From DATCLA01 sp036564195 (GTDB lineage Bacteria; Bacillota; UBA4882; UBA8346): a stretch of 5,573 nucleotides of DNA. The position numbers and the translations under genes are program-made. The notes under the pieces are model-generated. The model searched no databases, had not been told where the DNA came from, and worked only from the letters and a program-made list of their open reading frames with translations. Below, piece by piece: positions 1-4,757 of the stretch; the stretch's first letter is position 1, and the number at the start of each line of letters is the position of its first letter. The DNA lies in the NCBI GenBank assembly GCA_036564195.1, contig DATCLA010000227.1, forward strand, positions 1 through 5,573, in the 5' to 3' direction.

Positions 1-35
1 GTATATAGATTGCAGGTTGCAAATTACAGAAGCGC

Positions 36-49
36 CTTGCTTTCGCAAG
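36..49 (-). repeat. Small hairpin with GAAA loop
   Basis: On the minus strand CTTGC, loop GAAA, then GCAAG forms a perfect 5-bp stem closed by a GNRA-type tetraloop. It is not followed by a T-run, so it is not an intrinsic terminator for proS. A second short inverted repeat, TTGCA-GGT-TGCAA, lies at 10-22. Both may be incidental, since they fall within the open frame described for 1-145. Confidence 0.25.
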
Positions 50-127
50 TAGAATATTAAGCTCCTCTCTTCTAAGCTTTCTGTATTCTTTAATTAATTC
101 CTCTATTATTTTTTGAAAGTAATTTTT

Positions 128-139
128 GAGAAGCTTCTC
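128..139. repeat. 12-base perfect palindrome after proS
   Basis: GAGAAGCTTCTC is a perfect palindrome 18 bases beyond the proS stop. On the plus strand it is followed by GG and six T residues (142-147), so it could act as a weak terminator for plus-strand transcription. On the minus strand it is followed by a run of A complement-side bases (AAAAA), which does not fit a terminator for proS. A second small inverted repeat, CTCCTT/AAGGAG, spans 149-167 and overlaps the proS stop codon, also without a T-run on the minus strand. No convincing proS terminator is visible inside the window. Confidence 0.3.
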
Positions 140-157
140 GGTTTTTTACTCCTTCTT

Positions 158-1873
158 TTACAAGGAGGGTAAGTGATCTTTTAAAAACGCTTTAACCTTT
201 GCCACTGTTTGCCCCAAGGGCCAGCGATCTTCAGTACCATTCTGGCGGAATTTAACTTCCACTTCGCCTTGGGCCAACCCTTTCGGGCCAACGGTAAGAC
301 GCAGCGGAATCCCGATTAAATCGGCATCTTTAAATTTAACCCCCGGTCGCTCCTCGCGGTCATCAAGCAAAACTTCGACCCCTGCCTCATTAAGCTGTCT
401 GTATAGATCCTCGGCCACTGGCAACTGGGCGGCGCTGACCGGAATCAGGTGCACTTGGTAGGGGGCAATTGCCACCGGCCACTTAATCCCGTGTTGATCA
501 TAATTTTGTTCAATCGCCGCTGCCATGGTCCGGCTGATACCAATGCCGTAACAGCCCATCACCATCAGCCGGGACTTACCGGATTCATCCAAAAAGGTGG
601 CGTTCAGCGCTTTACTGTATTTAACGCCCAACTTGAAAATTTGACCTACTTCGATCCCCCGCGCCGCCTGGAGTTTTCCTTGACAATGGGGGCAGGTCTC
701 CCCCGGCTGTACCAGCCGGAGATCCCCATAAGTGACAGCGCCCAAATCACGGTGAGGTTCCACATTGATGAAATGATAATCGGACTCATTAGCCCCTACT
801 ACCGCCTGATGCATCTCTTTAACGAGCTGATCGGCGTAGACTTTAATCTGCGGATCTAAATTCACCGGACCCACAAAACCAACCGGCAACCCCAATTCCT
901 GACTGATCTCATCCGGGGAAGCCAGGTAGAGTTTATTCGCTCCCACCAGATTGCCCAGTTTGATCTCGTTAACTTGATCATTCCCTCGAACCAGCACTGC
1001 CACATAGCCATGGCCGGTACCGTAAAACAAAGTCTTGATGGTTTGAGCCGGATCTATCCTTAAAAAACCGGAAACTTCATCAATGGTCTTTTGACCCGGG
1101 GTCGCCTTTTTTTCCAGAGGTTTAACCGCGGCACCAGGTTCTGTTTCCATAACCACCCGGGAAGTAGCTTTTTCAATATTAGCTGCATAATTACAACTGT
1201 CACAGTAGACAATTAAGGCTTCACCGTTCTCTGCCAGGACCATGAATTCCTGACTGACATTACCGCCAATGGCGCCGGAATCAGCCTCTACCGGACGGAA
1301 ACGCAGTCCGCACCGGGAAAAGATCCGGTTGTAGGCCCGGTACATCGCCTGATAACTCGCTTCCAAGCCCTGTTCATCGAGGTCAAAAGAGTACATGTCT
1401 TTCATAATAAACTCTCTGCTTCGCATCAGACCAAACCGCGGGCGGATCTCATCGCGGTATTTATTTTGAATTTGATACAGACGTAACGGTAGATCCCGAT
1501 AGGAACGGACTTCGTTCTTAACTACCGTGGTAATCATCTCTTCATGGGTGGGCCCCAAGCAAAATTCCCGGTCATGCCGGTCGTTTAGCCGGAACATCTC
1601 CTCTCCGTATATATCCCAGCGGCCACTCTCCCGCCAAATCTCCGCCGGCTGCATGATTGGCATCAGCAGTTCCTGACAGCCTTCCCGATCCATCTCTTCG
1701 CGGACAATCTGGATAATCTTACTTAAAACCCGTTGTGCCAACGGCAGGTAAGTATACAACCCGGCTGCTGCTTTGCGGATCATTCCGGCCCGCAATAACA
1801 ACTGATGACTGACGATCTCCGCTTCGGTTGGCGTTTCACGTAAAGTCGGTGCAAATAATTGTGATTGACGCAT
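158..1873 (-). CDS. proS: Proline-tRNA ligase (prolyl-tRNA synthetase, bacterial type)
   Basis: This cytoplasmic class II aminoacyl-tRNA synthetase charges tRNA-Pro with proline using ATP. At 571 residues it has the normal length for the bacterial form. The class II core is visible: motif 1 near MPIMQP (71-76), GPTHEE at 107-112, motif 2 around RDEIRPRFGLMRSREF (140-155), and motif 3 GCYGIGISR at 440-448. Between motifs 2 and 3 lies the inserted editing domain (roughly 225-400), with a conserved-looking lysine at 280 (TIKTLFYG). This domain hydrolyses mischarged Ala-tRNA-Pro in the family. It is flanked by cysteine pairs CDSC (224-227) and CPHC (394-397). The C-terminal anticodon-binding domain follows from about 470. 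The ATG start is supported by MRQSQLFAPT, a typical ProRS N-terminus, and by a G-rich ribosome binding site. It is the last complete gene of the cluster, 227 bases after ispG, and may be transcribed both by read-through and from its own promoter. Nothing in it looks damaged. Confidence 0.98.
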   Translation of the reverse strand: MRQSQLFAPTLRETPTEAEIVSHQLLLRAGMIRKAAAGLYTYLPLAQRVLSKIIQIVREEMDREGCQELLMPIMQPAEIWRESGRWDIYGEEMFRLNDRHDREFCLGPTHEEMITTVVKNEVRSYRDLPLRLYQIQNKYRDEIRPRFGLMRSREFIMKDMYSFDLDEQGLEASYQAMYRAYNRIFSRCGLRFRPVEADSGAIGGNVSQEFMVLAENGEALIVYCDSCNYAANIEKATSRVVMETEPGAAVKPLEKKATPGQKTIDEVSGFLRIDPAQTIKTLFYGTGHGYVAVLVRGNDQVNEIKLGNLVGANKLYLASPDEISQELGLPVGFVGPVNLDPQIKVYADQLVKEMHQAVVGANESDYHFINVEPHRDLGAVTYGDLRLVQPGETCPHCQGKLQAARGIEVGQIFKLGVKYSKALNATFLDESGKSRLMVMGCYGIGISRTMAAAIEQNYDQHGIKWPVAIAPYQVHLIPVSAAQLPVAEDLYRQLNEAGVEVLLDDREERPGVKFKDADLIGIPLRLTVGPKGLAQGEVEVKFRQNGTEDRWPLGQTVAKVKAFLKDHLPSL

Positions 1874-1882
1874 CTTGATCTA

Positions 1883-1887
1883 CCCCC
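1883..1887 (-). promoter_or_regulatory. proS ribosome binding site
   Basis: The minus strand reads TTTGGGGGTAGATCAAG before the ATG. The GGGGG run ends 9 bases before the start codon. It is G-rich rather than the GGAGG seen for rseP and the zinc-ribbon gene, so it is a somewhat atypical Shine-Dalgarno sequence, but its spacing supports the ATG at 1871-1873. Confidence 0.55.
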
Positions 1888-1943
1888 AAAGTATCAAATG
1901 TATAAACTGTTTCATAATTGATTGGTTTCATTATTCCAAAACT

Positions 1944-1952
1944 ATTGTAACA
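1944..1952 (-). promoter_or_regulatory. Possible extended -10 promoter for proS
   Basis: On the minus strand TGTTACAAT gives an extended -10 element (TG, one base, then TACAAT, one mismatch to TATAAT). No good -35 hexamer is found 16-18 bases upstream, which extended -10 promoters can tolerate. Transcription would begin near 1937, giving a leader of about 60 bases. The same bases lie in a small imperfect inverted repeat, CTATT/AATAG (1942-1958). This is a motif match only. Confidence 0.3.
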
Positions 1953-1972
1953 TAATAGCTTGATCGATTGAT

Positions 1973-1982
1973 CCGGATCCGG
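1973..1982. repeat. CCGGATCCGG palindrome upstream of proS
   Basis: This perfect 10-base palindrome is GC-rich within otherwise AT-rich spacer. It lies just upstream of the possible proS promoter, next to TTGATCGATTGATC (1960-1973), which itself contains a repeated TTGATC-like unit. It could be an operator-like site or chance; no regulator can be assigned. Confidence 0.3.
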
Positions 1983-2014
1983 CATCCTAATATTATGCAA
2001 AAAGTTTACTGAAG

Positions 2015-2042
2015 GTAATTAGGAAACCCTTAAATTAATTAC
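2015..2042 (-). repeat. Inverted repeat in the ispG-proS spacer
   Basis: On the minus strand GTAATT pairs with AATTAC, and AGG inside it can pair with CCT around a GTTT loop, leaving a 6-base bulge on one side. The stem is mostly A-T pairs. A CTTTTT run occurs only about a dozen bases later, so it makes at best a poor terminator after ispG. Confidence 0.25.
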
Positions 2043-2100
2043 GATTGGGAATGGATGGGGAAGTTTTAAAACTCACTTTTCTGGAAGCCCGCCATCAGGA

Positions 2101-3153
2101 TTAAAATTTTTGCAACTCTGCTTCCAAGGCAGCCAGAATTTGAGCTTCCGGCACTTTCCGAATAATTTGGCCTTTTCGAAAGATTAAGCCTTCACCGTTA
2201 CCGCCGGCCACGCCCAGATCCGCCTCCCTGGCTTCACCGGGGCCGTTAACCGCACAGCCCATGACCGCAACTTTTATAGGTTTCCCAAATCCGGCAACCA
2301 GTTTTTCTACTTGAAGCGCTAATTGTTCCAATCCAATCCGGCAGCGGCCGCAAGTCGGACAGGAAATAACCACCGGTCCAAACCGGCGCAACTCTAAGGA
2401 CTGGAGAATCTCTTGCCCTGCTTCCACTTCATAAACAGGATCGCCGGTCAGCGAGACCCGTAAAGTGTCGCCCAAGCCCTGCCAGAGCAAAACCCCTAAC
2501 CCGACAGCCGAACGGATAGCGCCTTTAGTCCGGGTACCCGCTTCAGTGATTCCGATATGCAAGGGATAGTCACATTGGTCTGCCAGGAGCTGATAAGCTG
2601 CAATCGTGGTTGACACTGAAGAGGCTTTCAGAGAAATGATGATCGCATAAAAATGCTCCGCTTCTAATAAGCGGACATGGCGTAAAGCGCTTTCCACCAT
2701 TGCTGCGGGAGTCGGTCCCTGATATTTCTCTAACAAATCCTTTTCCAAGGAACCGGCATTAACACCGATCCGGATCGGAACCCCGTGTTCTTTAGCCCGG
2801 GCAGCCACCAGCGCCACCCGGTCTTGGCCGCCGATATTACCGGGGTTAATCCGTAATTTGGCGATGCCGGCATCCAGCGCTGTTATGGCCAGACGATAGT
2901 CAAAATGAATATCGGCTACTAGTGGCACCGGAGAATTTTTAACGTAATAAGCTAACTGATCCGCTGCCTCCTGGTCGGGTACAGCTAATCGGATAATCTC
3001 ACAACCGGCTTGGGCCAGTTGCCGGATTTGCACCAAGGTTGACTGTCGGTCCCTGGTATCGGTATTGGTCATCGATTGTACCGAAATGGGATGGTTACCG
3101 CCGATGCCCACCGGACCTACCCACACTTCCCGGGATAAACGTCGCTTTTGCAT
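2101..3153 (-). CDS. ispG: (E)-4-hydroxy-3-methylbut-2-enyl-diphosphate synthase IspG (GcpE)
   Basis: IspG catalyses the penultimate step of the MEP isoprenoid pathway. It reductively converts 2-C-methyl-D-erythritol 2,4-cyclodiphosphate to HMBPP with a [4Fe-4S] cluster and an external electron donor (ferredoxin or flavodoxin). The 350-residue length fits the common bacterial two-domain form. The N-terminal TIM barrel begins with VGGN-like GIGGNHPISVQSMTNTDTRD (17-36). The C-terminal iron-sulfur domain carries CPTCGRC at 265-271 and MGCAVNGPGE at 298-307. The expected ligands C265, C268, C300 and E307 are all present, each exactly five positions before the E. coli ligands (C270, C273, C305, E312). 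The ATG start is supported by an AGAGGT ribosome binding site 7 bases upstream. It shares the pathway with dxr at the other end of the cluster and lies 44 bases after the zinc-ribbon gene. It appears intact. Confidence 0.98.
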   Translation of the reverse strand: MQKRRLSREVWVGPVGIGGNHPISVQSMTNTDTRDRQSTLVQIRQLAQAGCEIIRLAVPDQEAADQLAYYVKNSPVPLVADIHFDYRLAITALDAGIAKLRINPGNIGGQDRVALVAARAKEHGVPIRIGVNAGSLEKDLLEKYQGPTPAAMVESALRHVRLLEAEHFYAIIISLKASSVSTTIAAYQLLADQCDYPLHIGITEAGTRTKGAIRSAVGLGVLLWQGLGDTLRVSLTGDPVYEVEAGQEILQSLELRRFGPVVISCPTCGRCRIGLEQLALQVEKLVAGFGKPIKVAVMGCAVNGPGEAREADLGVAGGNGEGLIFRKGQIIRKVPEAQILAALEAELQKF

Positions 3154-3160
3154 CTTCAGA

Positions 3161-3167
3161 ACCTCTT
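3161..3167 (-). promoter_or_regulatory. ispG ribosome binding site
   Basis: The minus strand reads AAGAGGT with 7 bases to the ATG at 3151-3153. Motif and spacing are both good and fix the ispG start. Confidence 0.7.
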
Positions 3168-3190
3168 TTTATTCTTAACATCAAATACCA

Positions 3191-3211
3191 GCCGTATTTA
3201 TCGACTACGGC
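3191..3211 (-). repeat. Inverted repeat over the zinc-ribbon gene stop codon
   Basis: A perfect 6-bp stem, GCCGTA/TACGGC, with a 9-base loop spans the last codons and TAA (3198-3200) of the zinc-ribbon gene. The following minus-strand bases are TGGTATTTGATG, not a T-run, so this is not a standard terminator. It could be a weak attenuating or mRNA-stabilising hairpin before ispG, or chance. Confidence 0.3.
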
Positions 3212-3638
3212 CGAAAGCATTCCTGTTTTTCAGACAACTGTCACATAAGCCTTGATTTTTACGAACCTGGGAGGCGGCTTCTTTGCCGCAAACCCGGCAA
3301 AAATCCCCAATGGCCTGGTTGCAGCGAAGACATAATCCGGTTTTTTTAACTGAAACCGGATCGGCAGCGCCACAGGCGGGACAGACACACCGGGAACAAT
3401 ATCCTTTATGCTTTTGCAGTTCTTTACGGGGCAAAACCCGGCCACAACCCCGGCAACTATAAATCCCGTCGCGTTTCTTTACTAATTCTTTGACACAGAA
3501 TTCACATAAATTTAAATTCTTCAAAATTCTTGCGTGTTGCACCGTATTACCGCAACGGGCGCAATAGCGTTTCCCCTGTCGCCCTTGGCTTTTACCTTCC
3601 CGATTGGGATCGGCCCAGATCCGTTTTACCTGTGGCAT
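3198..3638 (-). CDS. Small basic protein with four tandem zinc ribbons, function unknown
   Basis: This is a 146-residue protein that I cannot assign to a named family. Sixteen cysteines form eight CxxC knuckles that pair into four ribbons: C26/C29 with C45/C48, C62/C65 with C81/C84, C86/C89 with C103/C106, and C114/C117 with C132/C135. The gaps between paired knuckles are 15, 15, 13 and 14 residues. Each first knuckle is CxxCG, and each second knuckle follows NL, GY or GL, so the ribbons look like internal duplications. Ribbons two and three are joined by a single residue, V85. The N-terminal 25 residues and the C-terminus (KNRNAFGRSR) are strongly basic. No signal peptide or membrane segment is seen, so a cytoplasmic nucleic-acid-, ribosome- or protein-binding role is a reasonable inference but unproven. 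The ATG start follows the rseP stop by 6 bases, with GGAGGT inside the rseP end. It is likely co-translated with rseP and co-transcribed with ispG. Reading frame and regular cysteine spacing argue strongly that it is real. Confidence 0.88.
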   Translation of the reverse strand: MPQVKRIWADPNREGKSQGRQGKRYCARCGNTVQHARILKNLNLCEFCVKELVKKRDGIYSCRGCGRVLPRKELQKHKGYCSRCVCPACGAADPVSVKKTGLCLRCNQAIGDFCRVCGKEAASQVRKNQGLCDSCLKNRNAFGRSR

Positions 3639-3644
3639 CGCCGG

Positions 3645-4751
3645 TTAACCTCCAAAAAACCGTTTAATCGTCATCATCACGTCACTGTAGAAAATTATGG
3701 CTCCTAACAACAATACTCCGATCATTCCTACCATCTGTGCAGCTGCTTTCTGATCCGCCGAAAACTCCCGGCGTAACAGTTTCTCCAAGGTCATAATCAC
3801 AATCCAGCCGCCGTCCAACAAAGGCAAGGGCAGCGGCAACATGTTAAACAAAAAGAGAAACATATTAATTTGAATCGCCAAATAGAATATTTGGAATAGA
3901 ACTTGATTGAGAGGCAGATGAGAATATTGTTCCATGATCACGGTCATTCCTACCGGTCCCATAAACGCGCCTTTCACTTCCCGCATAATCACCATTTTAA
4001 TGGTAGTAAAAATTGCTTTTGTATATGCCCAGGGTTGAGAGAAAGCAAATTGCAACGCCGCATCCGGAGGTATAGTTTTTAAAGTTGAAACTCCCTCAAT
4101 TCCGATGATGTAGCGTTTTTCAAACTTATTATAAATGGGGACCACGTATTTGGTAATCCGTTCCTGCCCCCGTTGGATCACTACTTTTAACTTGCGGTTA
4201 CCGTGTTTTTGAATCGCAGCCGGAATATCCATCCATTTACGGATTGTTTGTTCATTAATGGCCACGATTTTATCACCGGGCCGAATCCCTACTTCAAAAG
4301 CAGGTGAACCAGGAGAAGCCAGCATCACAATAGGCTGATCGTTCTCCATTTTGGCGGGAAGGCCGATCACTGCCGCCATAATAAAGGCTAAGATAATTCC
4401 AAAGAGTACATTAAATAAAGGCCCGGCGGCAATAACCAGTACCTTTTTCCAATAAGCAATGCTATGAAACGGAACAACTTCAGCTCCCTCCGCTGCTGGT
4501 GCTTCAGTCTCACCTTCCAGGGCAATATCCAATCCGGCGATTTTACAGAATCCGCCCAAGAGTACCCAACGAAGGGAATATTGGATCCCATTATGGTTAA
4601 TTTTACCGATCAGTGGGCCGAATCCTACCGAAAATTCATGGACGGTCACACCAAATAACCGGGCAGTGATAAAATGACCGAACTCATGAACTACCACCAA
4701 AACACTTAAAGTCAGGACCATCATCCAGATTGAATTTATAAATGAACTCAA
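3645..4751 (-). CDS. rseP: RseP/RasP-family intramembrane site-2 zinc metalloprotease
   Basis: This membrane-embedded metalloprotease belongs to the M50 (site-2 protease) family, whose members cleave transmembrane substrates such as anti-sigma factors or remnant signal peptides. At 368 residues it is a compact, single-PDZ form, as is common outside Bacillus. The first membrane segment (about 10-30) carries the zinc motif HEFGH at 22-26. AGPLFNVLFG at 109-118 is the conserved second hydrophobic element. A PDZ domain spans roughly 135-205 (PGSPAFEVGIRPGDKI). GPVGM is at 265-269, and the C-terminal segment carries the aspartate motif NMLPLPLPLLDGG (303-315, D313), followed by a final hydrophobic segment (about 333-350). 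The usual form is NxxPxPxLDGG, so two extra residues (a repeated LP) sit before the aspartate. The start is TTG at 4749-4751, chosen because GGGAGG lies 9 bases upstream and because it places HExxH where the family has it. An ATG overlapping the dxr stop is out of frame. It sits 6 bases after dxr. The substrate cannot be inferred here. Confidence 0.95.
   Translation of the reverse strand: MSSFINSIWMMVLTLSVLVVVHEFGHFITARLFGVTVHEFSVGFGPLIGKINHNGIQYSLRWVLLGGFCKIAGLDIALEGETEAPAAEGAEVVPFHSIAYWKKVLVIAAGPLFNVLFGIILAFIMAAVIGLPAKMENDQPIVMLASPGSPAFEVGIRPGDKIVAINEQTIRKWMDIPAAIQKHGNRKLKVVIQRGQERITKYVVPIYNKFEKRYIIGIEGVSTLKTIPPDAALQFAFSQPWAYTKAIFTTIKMVIMREVKGAFMGPVGMTVIMEQYSHLPLNQVLFQIFYLAIQINMFLFLFNMLPLPLPLLDGGWIVIMTLEKLLRREFSADQKAAAQMVGMIGVLLLGAIIFYSDVMMTIKRFFGG
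3648..3653 (-). promoter_or_regulatory. Ribosome binding site of the zinc-ribbon gene, inside rseP
   Basis: GGAGGT on the minus strand forms the last two glycine codons of rseP and runs up to its TAA. It lies 9 bases from the ATG at 3636-3638. The site decides this start and implies translational coupling between rseP and the zinc-ribbon gene. Confidence 0.75.
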
Positions 4752-4757
4752 AAAGCA

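Larger units (their letters stand above)
1..145 (-). other. Open frame downstream of proS, no start codon seen, runs off left edge
   Basis: After an in-frame TAA at 146-148 the minus strand stays open for 48 codons to the window edge, in the same frame as proS. The translation begins KTEKLLKNYFQKII and continues with KEYRKLRREEL and LLAKARRF. It reads as a charged amphipathic helix, with leucine, isoleucine or aromatic residues every three to four positions. No ATG or GTG occurs in the frame, and the only TTG is near the edge at 20-22. An AAGGAG lies at 149-154, just after the proS stop, but no standard start codon follows it at a useful distance. The stretch is clearly more AT-rich than the genes to its right. 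It could be a decayed gene remnant, a gene with an unusual start such as ATT, or chance openness in AT-rich DNA. It does not resemble the N-terminus of polC, which often follows proS in Bacillota. I do not recognise a family. Confidence 0.25.
1874..2100 (-). other. ispG-proS intergenic spacer / possible proS leader
   Basis: This 227-base AT-rich spacer is the only sizeable gap in the cluster and contains no supportable gene. It holds several short palindromes (AGTTTTAAAACT at 2062-2073, an inverted repeat at 2015-2042, CCGGATCCGG at 1973-1982) and a possible promoter at 1944-1952. I looked for a T-box leader, which often precedes aminoacyl-tRNA synthetase genes in Bacillota. I found neither the conserved AGGGTGGNACCGCG-like antiterminator sequence nor a terminator hairpin with a T-run before proS. 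No strong intrinsic terminator follows ispG either, so read-through from ispG into proS is plausible. Confidence 0.6.

Noticed and set aside
149..167. CTCCTT/AAGGAG hairpin as proS terminator
   Set aside because: On the minus strand the stem is followed by TAAAAAACC rather than T residues, and the stem overlaps the stop codon.
449..859. 136-codon plus-strand open frame inside proS
   Set aside because: It lies wholly antisense to the well-supported proS gene; its translation shows no recognisable domain and looks like a GC-driven shadow frame.
2062..2073. AGTTTTAAAACT as an ispG terminator
   Set aside because: It is a perfect palindrome but entirely weak A-T pairing at the centre, with no T-run following on the minus strand.
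1874..2100. T-box riboswitch before proS
   Set aside because: No AGGGTGGNACCGCG-like antiterminator motif and no terminator hairpin with a T-run are visible.
3039..3248. 69-codon plus-strand frame across the ispG start and zinc-ribbon gene end
   Set aside because: It is antisense to two supported genes and shows no recognisable domain.
3230..3445. 71-codon minus-strand frame overlapping the zinc-ribbon gene
   Set aside because: It sits in a different frame within the cysteine-rich gene. The regular CxxC pattern in the other frame is decisive, and this frame lacks a coherent pattern.
4388..4658. Two short frames (minus 4388-4591, plus 4464-4658) inside rseP
   Set aside because: Both overlap the conserved RseP coding frame and have no recognisable content.
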